Assembly (NCBI GenBank): GCA_003260075.1 | Contig: QLIY01000364.1 | Location: forward strand, 82,325-146,324 | Direction: 5' to 3' | Origin: Phallusia mammillata | Lineage: Eukaryota > Chordata > Ascidiacea > Phlebobranchia > Ascidiidae | Length of the DNA: 64,000 bases | Part shown: positions 39,764 to 54,800 of the stretch, piece after piece | How the letters are laid out: each line of letters opens with the position of its first letter | How positions within the stretch are numbered: the first letter of the stretch is position 1 | Translations under genes and position numbers: made by a program | Notes under the pieces: generated by a model | The model's database searches: none | Told to the model about the DNA's origin: nothing | Seen by the model: the letters and a program-made list of their open reading frames with translations, nothing else

Positions 39764-42267
39764 GTAAATATAATAAGAACTGACTTTTAAATCATCACAT
39801 TCATTAAATTTAGTGTCAAGGATAGAGCTGCAAACAGTTAATGTTGGGGGGGGGGGAGAACTTTTAAATCATCGCATTCATTAAATTTAGTGTCAAGGAT
39901 AGAGCTGCAAACAGTTAATGTTCTTTCAATTGATTCCTATTCAATTTTGGTGCAAGAAAAATTCCAGGGAGTCGAACCGCTTGTCATACGGGTTCAGGCT
40001 CGGTTCGGATTTAAGAATAATATTTTCGCGGCCGGGTTTTGTTCCGCTTCGGGCAAACCATCCGTTCTTAGCTTTATATTAGACTTCGGGTTCATAATTT
40101 GAGCGGTTTAATTCATATAAAGTTTATATGAATTAAAGCGCTCAAACCAGTTCGCAGATACGGGTTTAGACCTGGACAAAGTTTTATATATAGGCCTACT
40201 TTGAATCCGGACTCCCTGCTCAAAAAACATCACCAATAAATATGAGCGACTATTCATGCGTTACGAAATGCAATGGCGCGAAAAACGATTCGTTTGTTGT
40301 GTTTTTTCTTTGTTTTGAAAAGTTTGCAACCTTCAATAATGCAGAGAACAAAAAAAAATAACACTGGTTGAGCCTAAACCAAACATAAGCAATTTTGTTG
40401 CGTATTTAATACGCTAACAGTGTAACGAACAAGCAATTCACTGTTAAGTTCTCAGTCCACGCGTAAATATATGTTTTGTTTAAACACTGTAACTAAAAAC
40501 CTCATTTTTTTAAAGAAACCTGTGCTGGAAAGTGGACGCCATGGTTAGACCGTGACAACCCTGGTGGTGTTGGAGATTTTGAAACTCTATTGGAACTTCG
40601 TAAAGAGAGACCTGAGGTCATTTGTGATCGACCTTCTCTGATCCAAGCACAAACTCTTGCCGGGGTTCCAGCAGCTCTTACTGGCCAAGTTACCTACAAA
40701 TCTCTGACAGACGGATTTAAGTGCATAAATAATGACAACAAAGGACAATGCTTTGACTACAGGGTTCGCTTTTGCTGCGAAGACAGTAAGTAAAATAATA
40801 ATGTGTCATAATCAAAAAATAAATGATCACACATATAAATCCTACAAACACTTTTATCATGTAAAAACTTCCTTTTGTGTAGTTTTTGTGCCTAAAACTT
40901 TTAAATGCTTTTAATTAGTTAATATAAAGTAAATGTAAAAAAACTAGTGGGTCAAAAATCCTTAAAACCCCCCAAACAAATATAACATTGACCATTTCTG
41001 TTTTCAACAGTTCCCCAATGCCCAGACAAAGCATGGACACAATTTTTCAACCGTGATCGCCCATCATTAACTTGTGATTGTGAAACCCTAAGCGATTTAA
41101 GAAGGGAATATCCTGATAAAATATGTGACAAACCAACAGCAATTGATGTAAGGGTAGCAGCAACGAATGAGCCCTATACCACAGCGGGCCAAGTTATAGC
41201 ACATGCTGATCCAGAAAGGGGCTTTCGCTGCAACAATATTAGGCAGCAATGCTTGGATTATAAGGTCCGATTTTGCTGCCCAGAGGGTAAGTTTTGGGGG
41301 GGGGGCTTTCGCTGCAACAATATTAGGCAGGAATGCTTGGATTATAAGGTCCGATTTTGCTGCCCAGAGGGTAAGGTTTTAATGGATAATATGGACTGAA
41401 AAGCATAAACAGTAAATTTCATATCAGAACAAAATATGCTTGATATATTGAAAGTTGGTAGTGTTTGTGGTATTGATAAACATGGTCAAGTGTAAAAGTT
41501 GGTAAAATAACCATATCTTGCAGGTGTTTAATATAAATTATACACACATATTGACCAAAGCAGTGAGCATGTCCAATTGAATAACTTGTAGCCAAAAAGC
41601 ATTAATCGATATAAGTAAATTTAGCTTTTTATGGTGTTAAAATTAGTTGTAACAATTATCTGTCCATTATGTGAGCTTTTTCATTATGCCCAGTTTTAAA
41701 CCATTTTTTTTTCTTTTAGTACCACCACCAACATGTGAAAAGGATGGATGGACACCTTGGCTCAATGTTGATGACCCCACTGGTGATTGCGATTGTGAAA
41801 GTACAAATGCTATTCGAGAGTAAGCAAATGTTTCATATAAATTTCTGATTTTTATCAACAAGTTTTTGACATAAAAATGTACTGTACAACCAAACATCTT
41901 TGCATTCACATCTGACAAGCACATTGTTTGTATAAATTATGTATTATGTCACTAATACAAAAACGTATTATTTACATTTAGTATTTTTTAATGGATTGGA
42001 ATAAATTCTTTACAGTCTGATATTGTTATATAGTTACTTATTTTTTCTTTGCACTCCATAGCTCTAACAGTGGTTAGCTCATTAACATTATAAGAAACCA
42101 ATGTTTTTTTTTATTGCAGTGCATATGGTGACCTGCTGTGCAAAAAGCCAACAGCTATTGATGCTAGAGTTAGCACTACAAAGGAACATTATTTGACTGT
42201 AAACCAGGAAGTCACTATTGATGTGAAAAATGGTCTCAAATGTACCAACATTAATCAGGACTGCCAT

Positions 42268-42339
<72 letters not shown>

Positions 42340-45300
42340 TTAAAACAATAATAATATGTTAGTGTTTTAAATTGCAGTTCCACTAACCCAGTGGTTTCCA
42401 ACCCGACCCCTTTGGGGTCCGTGAGATGGTTTCAGGGGGTCCGTGGAGGCAAACATTTTTAGTAGCATTAACAACAGTACAATGTTTTTAAGTTCCCAAA
42501 CCAGTTTTTTATAATCCTGCATATGAGTGCAAACTGTTTATCAAACCCTTGGATCAAGAAAACTTATGATTGTTTCCTCCATTGTGACAGATTGAAGGAC
42601 TGTGAAGGTTGATTAAAAATCTGCCCCCAAAACCGAAGTATAATAATGTGTAATGCAGAAAATGAAAAACATAACAAGACTAAATTACGTTGGGGGTCCC
42701 GCGGACCTATACAATTTATAAAAGGGGTCCTTGACTACAAAAAGGTTGGGAACCACTGCACTAACCACAAACAATTACAAAAAATACTAATCCTAAATGA
42801 ATCACAATATAGCACAGTAATTTTGAAATTTTGCAGTTTAAAACCCCATTGAATTTAAGTTTAACTTAGGTATTGGAGTGTTTCAAACACGATCATGTAC
42901 GAGAATTATAGGATGGCAAAATATATATCTAAAAATTGCCGTAAATTTTTTAAATCATATTCTTTTAGACACCATTCCGGAACCCGAATGTAAAAATGGA
43001 AAATGGACCCAATTTTACAATCGTGATCGTCCTAGTGGGGAAGGAGATTATGAGATTCTATCCGAACTATTGGAGTTGACACCAGAGGACATTTGCCATA
43101 ATCCCACCAACGTAGATGTCCAAGTGGTCGCCACAGGGGCCAGTTACTTGACCGCTGGGCAAAATGTGGTAATTGATCCACAAACAGGCTTCTACTGTGT
43201 AAATGATCACCAAAATGGCGAATTTTGCAAAGATTATCAGATTCGATTTTGCTGTCCAAATGGTAAGAATTAGTGATGGGACGGGTACCCGGTACTCGGT
43301 ACTCGGTATCGATGGTATCGAACGATTTCAGTGGTATCGATACTCGTACTCGGTATCGAAATATTTTGTCTCAGTTTTCGATACCAACGTGCGAGTACCG
43401 AAGGCCGATTTACACTATAAGAACACTGANAGCTTTAAAACGGCCTAAAAATTAAACCAGAGATGTGCAACTACATAGCAAAGGATGTAAATATATTATT
43501 TTGGCACAAACATTATTAAAACTGCCTTTTCTTACTAAATAGTTAGGTTACAAAACTGGTTAAAAATGATCAGATTGGCCCAACACTGGTTTTTACCCAT
43601 TTTTTATCATTACCAAGAAAACGATTATTTATCCCTCTTTTTAAAATCAAAACCTACAAGTTGAGACAGGAGGATGATGTCACGAAACAAAAAGTAATCA
43701 TGTCTCGTGAAAAATGTATCATAAAGTTAGTTCCTAACCTTACATTTTAATTCTAACCCTATCCCAGTCTCATTGTTTTAAATATTTTTTTAAATACCGG
43801 GGGGGGGGATCTCTTAAACTTAGTTCCTAACCTTACTTTTTATTTCTAACCCTATCCCAGTCTCATTGTTTTAAATATTTTTTTAAATACCTGTGCTCAT
43901 GACCAGTGGTTCTCAACCTTTCTTATTGTCTGGGCCAAATGGTAGATTTTTAAGTGTGTAAGGAGCTGCAAAAAACGAGGCCTCAGAAAATCACTAAAGA
44001 TTATTACCTGAAAAAAAGCAATCTTTGGTGGTTTTCTAAGGTCTGGTGTGAGACGCAAAATAAGTAGTTGGGAGCACATGCCGCCCTGAGAGCCGCGGTC
44101 CAGAATTACTGCTCTTGACGCTCTAGGTCCTCTAGGACTTTAGCAAACGTTGTGAAGAGTTTTTGAGTTAGCACCGCTAAACAAAATGAACCTAAAATCA
44201 GTATCTTGTGTTTGCAGAATGTGACGAGCCCAAATGCACTGACGGTGATTGGACGCAGTTCTACGACATTGATGACGCAGATGGAGATTGTGACTGTGAA
44301 CTTATTGATGACATTAACGCCGTTTCAAAGAAAAAAGTTTGTCTCAATCCAACGGCTATAGATGCCCGCTTGTTAAACGGTGATGATTACACTACAGCAA
44401 ATCAGGACGTTCATATTAGCTTGGATGATGGCTTCGCTTGCTACAACAGCGAAGACCAGAAATGTTGCGACTATAAAGTCAGATTTTGCTGCCCTAAACG
44501 TAAGTTTGTGTATAAGCGAGTAATGCTCTTGCAGCAGCTTTTATCATAAAAAAACGACCACAACACAGTACTGTCGGTAGAACAAAGTGCAACAAGCTAT
44601 CTAAATAAATGCTTAAAAGGTGAAATTGATGAAAAAACATATCTTCAAGTCACAGGCCACCGTTGAGTGTTATGGTTCCCCAACCTAAAATGCACTTTTA
44701 TGCATAAACTATAAACGCACCTCTATTATACCCAACATTCGTTTATAGTTACTTGACCAACGTTCAAATTAAAAGCCTTACCCTGGCCTGTAAAACAACT
44801 TGCTCTCGTGCATAAACTATGTTGCAACAATAGAATACTGTCTCTCTTCATCGGTTAGGTAATTTCGAAATGTTTGTCCGAAAAAAATTAAGACCATGGT
44901 AAAGATGTATGCCTTCATTAAATGATCGTTTAGCCAAGGTAAAGACTGTAAACCACCCTTAATCTTTTAAGAGGGTTTTGAGTTGGGCAATTTTTGAAAA
45001 CACTGGCTTAAATTGCATTTGTCCTAGCAAGTCCTTGTCATGGCAGAAAAACGCTGCATTAGCTTTCCGCAAACCCTTTGGCCACTTTTGCTACGAACAG
45101 GTGAGGTGCAGTGCATTGACGGACAATGGACACAGTTCTTTGACTTGGACGACTCGGCTGGTGCCAACATGGGAGACGTCGAAATGTTTAGCAATGTAAA
45201 TCTAACTTGTCATCCCACTAACATGGACATCACGTTGCTCAATGGCGCCCCCTATGAGACGACTGGCGAAACGGTTCACATAGCATTTCCAATCAACTTC

Positions 45301-48300
45301 AAATGTGTGGATGCCGAACAGGACGATAGATCGTGTGAGGACTATCAAGTCCGTTATTGCTGCTCAGAAAATGGTATATGGTGTAGTATTGCTTTTCTTG
45401 AGCACTGTGACGGACAGTTTCTTTCGTTTTTTTCAGGCGTTTTATTTACTTTTTTCATAACAAGTGAACTGTTTTTTTGTTGTGCAACAAAATATGGCGG
45501 ATTTGTCTGGTAAAATCAACGTCAATTTTTTGATTTTTTTATGGGACCCAATATAAAAAATCATGGGGAATATATAAATGTTTCACATTAAGTCATAGCG
45601 TACGTATAATAGCTAAATATGCAAAAGACATCATTTTAGTTTTCTTTGTTTACAACAGCAAACAATCACACACCATATACTTGTATATTTTCATAGTTTT
45701 TTTTTCCAGAGCCAGAAGCGGTAATAAAGCACTGGTGCACGGCTTGGGGAGATCCCCACTACACCACACTTGATGGACGGGCTTACGACTTCCAAGGGAA
45801 CTGTCTGTACAATTTCGTTTCCACTATTTCACCAGAGTGGAAAATGCGCGTGCCCCGATTTTCTGTATGGGTAAGCTAAGTTTTTTGTCAACTTTGACCA
45901 CATTTTTTGGAAGTCCAAACAAAAACAATACAATGTACTCACTACGTAAATCTCTCAGAAGTTTTGTTTTCATTAAGCTATACCGTAAAGTTCTTTTCTA
46001 GTGTCACTTTAGTTCTATGTTTTTTTAATCTCTTTTTGTTGTCAACCCGATATTAAGCGTAAATTAACAGGCAAATTATGGCGACTCAATTTTTCCTAAA
46101 ACTTTTTTTCAAACATGAAATGTTGCTGTCACAGAAACATACCTCAATTAGCAACTTTTTGCTACTGGGATTAGGTCAGAAATGTCAAAGCGTATGTGCA
46201 GAAAATTACGTTGTTGTTTTTCTATTGGGTGGCTAAATAAATAGCCAGTGTCAGTAGGGTCGCTATTGTGGCCTTTTCTAGTCATGCTGCCGTGTTCGTT
46301 TTTGGGGGGGGGGAACAACAACTTATTTGGAGTATATGTATCCATTGATTACTTTAGGCACAAAACGTGTCGTTTTTTATCATTTTAGACTGAAAACAGA
46401 CCGTGTGGTGCTTTTACGACGTGTATACGAACTGTCCATATTCGCTACTTTAACATGGAAATTACATTTCTTCCAGGGGGTGCAGTTGAGGTAAATTTGT
46501 TTAAAGTAACATAAAGCAGAAAAGCAACAATATTTCTTCGTTAGGTATTTTTTTTGTTTTACCAACTGATCTTAGTTTTAAATTTTCCAAAGTAATATTG
46601 GTTCTCTGTTTGAAAAACGCAACATTTTATTTGAATATAACTTCCTAAGACCTAGAGCGAACTGAGCTTTTGCCGGTTTTTAATTTATATTTTGATGTCG
46701 CAGATTAATGGAAATGGGGTATCATTGCCCTACAGCGACCCATTTTATCCATTCGAAATCGTAACTCTTCCAAATGTCCAAGTCGCATTTTTAGCCGAAT
46801 TCATTCGAGTATTGTTTGATGGTCGGTACTCACTGAAGGTTGGCCTCAACGATGTTTACATGAAACACGTCGATGGTAAGTATGCGAAGGATTTATGAAG
46901 GTTGTAAAAATGAAAAACTGTCACAACACAGAGTTCTAAACGGACCTGAAATTGAAGCCCTAAACCCGGCCCGTGAAAATAAATAAATATAGTGTCAAGT
47001 GGGGCACGACCGAAAAAGTTTAAGGCTTGACGATAACTTGGTCTAGCACCACACCGGCTTGACGATAACTTTGTAAAATGTGCAACCTGCTGGACGAAAC
47101 GTTTGCTCGTTATCTTTTTTTCAAATGAATTTTACGATTTTGGAATAAGACGCAAATTTTGCAACAGAATCAAATGCATTACAGCGTGTTATTTGGACGA
47201 TTAATTGCATTTATTAACTTGTTTTGACACTTATCGCAAATCTTTAGGTCTTTGTGCCAACTTTAACGGGGACCAGACTGATGAATTTACTGTGAACGGC
47301 GCCATTACCACTAACATCAACGAATTTGGTGAAAGCCATGCCTTAGAACCAGAGTAAGTAACAAATTACACTAAAACAGCGGTTGTACATTAACATGATT
47401 GTAAGATACGTTATGTAATGTGCTGTCCAAACCGCATTGTATAGTTCAAAGTAGGTTGTGACTTGAATTCAACAGTCGGTTAAGCTACTATCACCATACC
47501 CCACGGCAGACCCACATTTAGCTAATTTTTCATAGGCGACGCCAAGAGTTAAATTATTTATTTAACAGCTGAAGATGGGCAGGGTTAGGATGTAAGCTTT
47601 TTAACATTTAACACTAGAAATGAAGTTCCATTGCTAGTTTTATTGAGTTTTTAATGCTAATACCTTACCCCGACTCTGATAGTTCCACCCCGACACTAAT
47701 AAATACCCCGACCCTTATAAATTTACAATCTACGGATGTGCCAAAACTGCAAATGTTCTGTTTGGTCGAGAACTGAGCATCTCACTTTAATGCTCGGTGC
47801 TCGGCCGAGCACGCTCGGTGCATTATGACGTCACAAAAATTCCCCTTTCTACGTTTTAGCTCTACAAGGTCTCTTACGTCACCGGCGGTGTTTTATTAAG
47901 CTGTACATGCCCATAAAGNTCACCGGCGGTGTTTTATTGAGCATGCCAGTAAAGAACGCGTTTTCCCACCATCTAATACATTTGAAAAATCATTCGTGGG
48001 GGGGGGGTTCATGTTTTGTACACAATAAAATTGAAATTTTTCCAACGCATGAATACATTTTTTTTCTAAAACATAAAGAATTTCGCCGCAACACTGGCTT
48101 TCACAACAAAATAATTGTTTACTAGACAAAGGTAATTATTACGTCACATTCGGTGAAATACTTCTGCAGTATGGCACACCGGTTAGAAAACGCCGGTTTA
48201 GTACTTGTTATACAACCTGTGGGTCGGGGGGGGGGGGGGGGGGGGACAATCCCAACCGTGAACATTTTTAAAGATAAATCGTTTAAGGTGGCCAAAATGA

Positions 48301-51300
48301 TCTTTGCGCCACCTATATTACCAAAAAATGATACGTTTTTGTTCTAGTTCGCATCCTTTGCTCATGTTTTGTAGTACAGCTTGGTACCTCGTGTCACACC
48401 AATCAATACAAAACACAAGTTGTCCAACCCATTGTTACGCGATAGAGCCCCATGAAGTGTCCAAAAAATACAGCGGGTACAAGGCAAAATACACAAATTT
48501 ACTGATTTCTGCAAACTTGTAAGCATGAACGCGAATTAGATGGGACAAATTAAATAAGACTTTTGGCTTTCAGCATTTGAACGTAGTAATGCACACTGAA
48601 TGCTTATATTGAAAGTCTACTTGAAAATTAAGCCTGCATGTTTGCATGAAAATAGTTGCTGTTTCGGCACTAAACATTTTTCTCCCTAAAGGAAAAAAAT
48701 GGCGTCGCATGTAATTGCTGATTTAATTTTCGTTTAAATTGGGGTCGCTGTTAAAAAAGGTTGAAGACCACTGACGTATGGTATAGCAACTTGAAATTTT
48801 TTTTGCCAAATTCCAAGAAGAATTGCATTTTTTCTCATAATCAGTGTGTTGGTAAGGGCCACAATAAATAGCTTGGCGGGTTGGATTGTAACCCGCGTGC
48901 AGCTTGTTGCAAACCCGTCGCTTATACATTTGAAAAGCCTTGGCGTTTTCGGTCATTTGCGGACATTGGTGACTCAATCTAATTATTTAATTACCATTTT
49001 CTAGTACTAAGTGATGATTTTTGATTGAAACTTTTCATTAACAGCTGTCCGACCCTCGACGCGCAACCTGAATGTCCCTCCGAAAGATTTACTATTGCTG
49101 AACAGGCTTGTGGAAGTCTTATACAACATCCATGTTTCGCGAGATGTCTGGCCCAGTTACAAAACCCCAACGTTGAAGATTTTTTGCAAGTATGACATTT
49201 TTTGCTTGTTTGAAACACTGGCGACTTAGAAATAACAAAAAACGCAATTTTTATATCTCATAAAAGGCTGTGGTTCCAAAATCTGCTGGTTACCGGTTAC
49301 AAATTATATTTAAGATCCACGCAAAAGTTCTTAAAATATAAGCCAATTAAACGGAAATTGTCATTAACCGGATCTGTAAAATCATTTTTAGGATTGTCAT
49401 CAGTTGTACAAAAATGGTACGTAACGGTACAGAACAACTACACTAGTGCCACAGAATCGGGAAAGTCTATTTAGAGCAGTTTTGAAATCCAAATATATAG
49501 CAAATAAGTCTTATTTATATCACGGTCGCCAGTAGATATATTTTATAGTATACATGTTAACGGCCGCGTTTAACGACCGGTTGTGCACCCCTGACGTAAT
49601 GTTATCAACCGATTTACAGGCATGTAGGTATGACCACTGCTTTATGGATGACGTCCAGGCAGCATTTAGTGCAACCCTTGAAGCTATATCTTTGTCTTGT
49701 GCTGTTGAAAATATTCCGGTTTGTCGCAACCAAACAGGCGAGTGCTAAAAACATTGACCTATTTTTTGAAATGTAACTTTACGTTGCAAGTTCTTCAAAA
49801 TTAAATAATTTGTAAATATTTAAACAAAAAAGCAGAAAGTAAAAAAATATTTTGTCACCGTCACCCTTTTCATTGAACTGTAAAAAACACAACTAAAAGC
49901 AAAAGTCATTAAAGCAATGTGTATTTAATCACTATACATTTTGTCCAGCACCCTGTCGTTTGCTCACTATCTTTTAAGGAATTTTACGTTTTTGGAATAT
50001 AAAAAAAATACATTCCAACTTCGTACTTTTAAACGTAAATAAAACTTTTATTTTAAATTAAATGTTGCTTGTGTTTTCATTTGCACAGGTTTGCTTTGTA
50101 CTGGAATTCCTACATCGTATTTTGAGCGATGCCTTCCGTCAATACATTGCATGCCGACCTGCCAAAATCCGGAGGCCATGTTAGGTGACGGGTGTGACAC
50201 TGGAGAATGCTTTAGAGAAGGTATTTGATTTTATTCACTCTTTTTTTCTTTCCTGACTCACTCACTCACTTAACTTTATTAACCTATGAAATGTTGTTGT
50301 AGGTTGCGTTTGTCCGGAAGGTACTCTGATTGACACTCAAATGAACCAATGTGTCGATGAAACCGAATGTATCTGCCACTTACCACCATACTCATCTGGG
50401 GTAAGTACGTCGTACCCAATCACTTATGTAATGTTCATAAATTTTAGGGTGAAACTTTAACCCTTTTCCTGCCTAAACACTTACTCGCTTCAGTTTGCTT
50501 TACGCCACCCATCGGTATTTATCAAGCCTGTGATGTCATTTTGTTTGTTAGCTTCAACGTTTTGTCAAGCTTGGTTATTATTTTCGAGCTTCGCTCTATA
50601 CAAAGCCTGCAGCAGTACCAGATTGTGTATAATTCATCGTGGTCTATCTACATTTCCTAAAATTGTTAATATTTCCCATTGTGTTTTGCTAAGGCTCGTT
50701 TTTGTGTTAACTGTAATTTAGGTTTGTTTCGTAAATGTTTTGTTATGCTGCGTAATTGTTTGAAACTGTTTCATGTACAACGAAAGTATAACTTTTTCAA
50801 GTTAAATGCTATGAAACATTTTGCCAGTGTATCCCGGGGATGATAAACTAATTTTAAGCTTTTATTGCTAAATATTTGTAGTTTTTTAAACACCGGTCCG
50901 CGATAAAATTTCTCTTTCAAAAACGGCCCGCAGTACAAAAAGGTTGCCGACCCCTTCTCTACCTCATTACTATTGGCAAAACTCGTTTCAATATCACCTT
51001 TAGACTTAGTCGTTATTTACAATTGTATCAGTAAACATAATTTATTTTTGTGGCTTGGTTTAGAAACAAAGGCTCGTTAACTTTGTATATCAATTGTTGG
51101 AGCAAATCCATGTTGATTTGTGCGAAAAGTAGACTGAAAAAGTATTGTCGTGCTAACGTGCTACATAAAATCACTACTAACTGAATATCAAGTTGGGTGT
51201 TGTCAATGCAGTATGCTGCTCATTTGCCATTAATGTTAAACATTTTCAACATAACGCATTTTGCACGCAGGAGCCTTTTATGCTGGATGATTGTAGCAGG

Positions 51301-51775
51301 GTGTGTCGATGCATTGAGGGTAGATTGTTCTGCCAACCGTTCGATTGTCCTGGCGAATGTGTGCGCAATGATTGCCTGATGGGTAAGCATTTTCTATTTT
51401 TATGCTTTGTGCACGAAGCAGTAAAATGTCGTTTTCTTTAGATTTTTGTTTTGTGTTGCGAAAAATGGCGAAATTGACAACGAACGTCCATGTGTTGCTC
51501 ACATTTTGGTATTATTTTTTTCGCTCCCTTTTTAACAACTTTGGGGGGGGGGGAAATGTCGTTTTATTTAGTTTTTTGTTTTGTGTTGCGAAAAATGGCG
51601 AAATTGGCAACGAACGTCTATGTTTTGCTCACATTTTGGTATTATTTTTTTCGCTCCCTTTTTAACAACTTTGCTAACAATCACATCCTATACTTACACT
51701 TTAATCATATTTGTTTTTGTTTTTTTTGTAGATCCGGAACCGGAAATAACGCACTGGTGCACGGCTTGGGGAGAT

Positions 51776-51838
<63 letters not shown>

Positions 51839-54800
51839 TCGTGTGCAATGGACTGCCGTAAAGGTATCTTATAGGTCGAAGCTATAAACGCCGACTTTAA
51901 GTGTTTTCGGGTATGCCACATTACATGACGTTACAAAATGACGGGGGGGGGGGTCTACTTTATAATCTACATCTTTTTTTTCCATGACGTCATCATTTTG
52001 TTATTCTTGGTTTAAATAAAATTTGTCATGTTTTTTAAAATAAAAATAGTAAGAAATGGTAAACAAACACTACATTTAGTAAAAGCTTTGTTCAGTATTT
52101 CAGAATCCATTCCCAGGTATCAAAATATTACGGTTTTTAAAAGGGGTAAGTGAATTTAGTCGGATTGTTCTCAGGGGCAGGTTTTTTTTTAAGGTTTGGT
52201 TTGGGTGACCGCTAAGTAGTTTTAAGAGACCGCAAGTGTTTCATTTAAATACCAAAAACTGTAGTTGTAGTTGCAAGTCCAAATTTTGGGAAACAGCTGG
52301 AGAAATTTGGGGGACCGTTTCGATAAAAGTTTTGCATTGTTGTATTACGGGTCTTGTTTATTTTTCTTGGTCACCTAAGGAATTTCGATTGATGGTTTTC
52401 TTACTGATTGTGAATTTTTAGCACTAAACGTGTCGTTTTTATGATTTCAGACTGAAAACAGACCGTGTGGTGCTGTGGTGACGTGTATACGAACTGTCCA
52501 TATTCACTACTTTGGAATGAAAATTAAATTTCTTCCCGGCGGTGCAGTTGAGGTAAACTTGTTTGAAACAAAATTTGTTACAATAAACATAATTATTATA
52601 CAAGCATCGAGTCGTGTGCAATGGACTGCCGTAAGGTATCTTATAGGTCGAAGCTATAAACGCCGATTTTAAGTGTTTTCGGGTATGCCACATTACATGA
52701 CGTTACAAAATGACGTCACGAAATACCAAATGTCTCCTTTCCGCTAGGCATTTAAAGACTATACGATAACACTTGCAGTTTGAGCTTTACACAACGCATT
52801 TCTGCCTTCAGGCCCTTTTAATTGTGAAGGTTTACTTACATTAAGTAAATGTATGTCTACGATAAACTTTGCTGCCTGGTGTTTGGAGTCGAAGCGATAA
52901 CTACTTGTCTGCTCTAACAAGATGTCGTCCACTGCTATATTAAATCACTCAAAAATTCCATGAATATCTGACGAGTCAATTAAAGTGCTAATGATGATTT
53001 TCGACCGACCGTGTTTTCCAAACAAGCAGGGTGTTTAATAAGACGAGGTTTGACTTTTACAAGTTGTTTAGAACAGAGTTTATAAAACCTAGACTAAAAT
53101 TGTTGACTTCCTTTTGAAAACAAAATAAAAAAATTAGGCAACTCAATTGGTTTAAAAGTTTAAAAGAAACAACGAACAAAACTTTAACCGGTCAGGCCAA
53201 TCAAAGGTGTTTTCTTCGAATATGGCAACTACTAACCCACTTATTAATTATGGAAGAAATGTCAAGCTCTTCCAACACACTTTATGTACATTGATTTAAT
53301 GTAACAGTCGTAAAGACTAAGTAAAGGGTCAGACGGAAGAGCATTTTTCATCTGTATGACTTTTTCCAAGTCTTAAACCGTCGACAATACCTGCACAAAC
53401 AAGCAAAAGAAATAAGATGTGGAATCTTGGTCTGGGGGACAGAGACGGCTGGTGCGTATACCGGTGCTTCTGAGACATATGTGGTTGCCCAAGTCAATTT
53501 TTTGCTACAAACAGCTGGCAAGTTTGGAAAAACGTTGTGGCTAAATCTAAAGACGGATTTGAACCGGCAAAGTGGCAACTAATCGTCGGTACTTTTCTTG
53601 GGTTAAGTTACATTTTTGAACTGCTGTTTGTACTGGATTAACGATCAAAAGCAAATGGTGTAAAGCTTGCAGCATAAAGTAGGTTGTGAAATTTTCAAAT
53701 GAGTGAAGATGGGATCTAGCTCGATCCTTTGTCCTTTCATCCTTCGAATCTTCACGCAGCAGGGATTCAAGTCGGTTCAGTACAGCTTCATACCTTTGCA
53801 AAAAGTTGTCAATAACAGAAAGTCTCAAAACGGGGGGGGGGTTTTGTCCTGTCATCCTTCGAATCTTCACGCAGCAGGGATTCAAGTCGGTTCAGTATAG
53901 CTTCATACCTTTGCAAAAAGTTGTCAATAACAGAAAGTCTCAAAACCCAACTTGTTAGACACAGAGGCCGCAGCGACTGACTGCAAAACGTGTCATCAAG
54001 ACTAAATAGTTTAAAACTTGACAAGCCCTGCCTCCAGAACAGATAAAGATTGCTTCCCTTCTTTTGTGGTCTAAAAAACCTCTTGTACCACAAGGTGACC
54101 TACACTTTCGGAAACTCTTGTTGAAATATACCCTGAAAACGAAATATTGATCATATTGGCGGCTCCATTATATGCCTGAACACAACAATTACCTAGATCT
54201 AAGCCATAAGAAGTACCTTTTTCGCTTATCAGATGTGGACACCACACGAAACATCTACATAACGGACGCGTATACTCGTGTGTTGTTTTGTCGTAATATC
54301 TGTTGTCTCGTCATGCCCACGTGGCGCAAGACACTGGTGCCCAAGATACAAAACACCAGGGGCGGCTCGTACACAGGAGCTGCAGCACCCCCTAGATAGT
54401 TTTACTTAATATTCCTACCACAATATTACAGATAACTGTCACTATACTTATTTTTTTATTCTGCCGGGCGAAATAGGTGGCAAGGAACTGTCGCTCGCGC
54501 AGCTCCACCCGTGACGTAACCATGGTTGTGTTCCAAAGCTAAACCAGTGTACCACATTCTTAAATTCGACAATGAGTACAGTTAAAGAATTATTTTACCA
54601 CTTTTAAATTTAAGGTTATAATCGTGACTTTTCAGGATGATATCATTGAACTTTTTTGCAGTTATAATTGAATTAGAAAGTGAAAGGCAAAAAGGGCATC
54701 TGACACCTTGAAAATCTCGATTAACCTTTATAATAAATAAGTGAATTTTTATATGATAAATAAAAATTCTTTATAATAAATAAACAGTGTAACAAATTGG

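Larger units (their letters stand above)
40516..45373 (+). other. Gene D six Mucin2-type WxxW domains
   Basis: Starts: [13 protein letters not shown] (40516-40785), [12 protein letters not shown] (41011-41286), [14 protein letters not shown] (41720-41819 plus 42120-42267), [16 protein letters not shown] (42969-43262), [14 protein letters not shown] (44218-44499) and [13 protein letters not shown] (45101-45373). Each then has a CxxPT(A/N)xD-type segment, a central TxGQ-type strand and, except the third, which is cut, an ending such as DYKVRFCC. This matches the WxxW domain of gel-forming mucins and CILP-type proteins. Domains mostly sit on single phase 1-1 exons of 270-294 nt. Domain 3 is split by an intron and is interrupted by a filler. 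Confidence 0.88.
45710..51382 (+). other. Gene D vWD unit 1: vWD, C8, TIL and short Cys-rich exon
   Basis: vWD: exon 45710-45870 ([20 protein letters not shown]), 46389-46490, 46704-46875 and 47248-47353 ([14 protein letters not shown]). C8: 49045-49189 ([18 protein letters not shown]) and 49620-49737 ([11 protein letters not shown]). TIL: 50089-50220 ([11 protein letters not shown]) and 50303-50400 ([10 protein letters not shown]). Exon 51271-51382 adds [16 protein letters not shown], a vWC or TIL-end type module. This is the only unit followed by TIL exons in the window. Confidence 0.88.

Noticed and set aside
41307..41374. A second WxxW exon end ([16 protein letters not shown])
   Set aside because: It is a copy of the preceding exon end after a ten-G filler, with one base changed. 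No acceptor precedes it.
51690..51925. Glycine-rich protein following [16 protein letters not shown]
   Set aside because: The vWD exon is cut by a 60-G filler; sister exons continue HYTT, not polyglycine.
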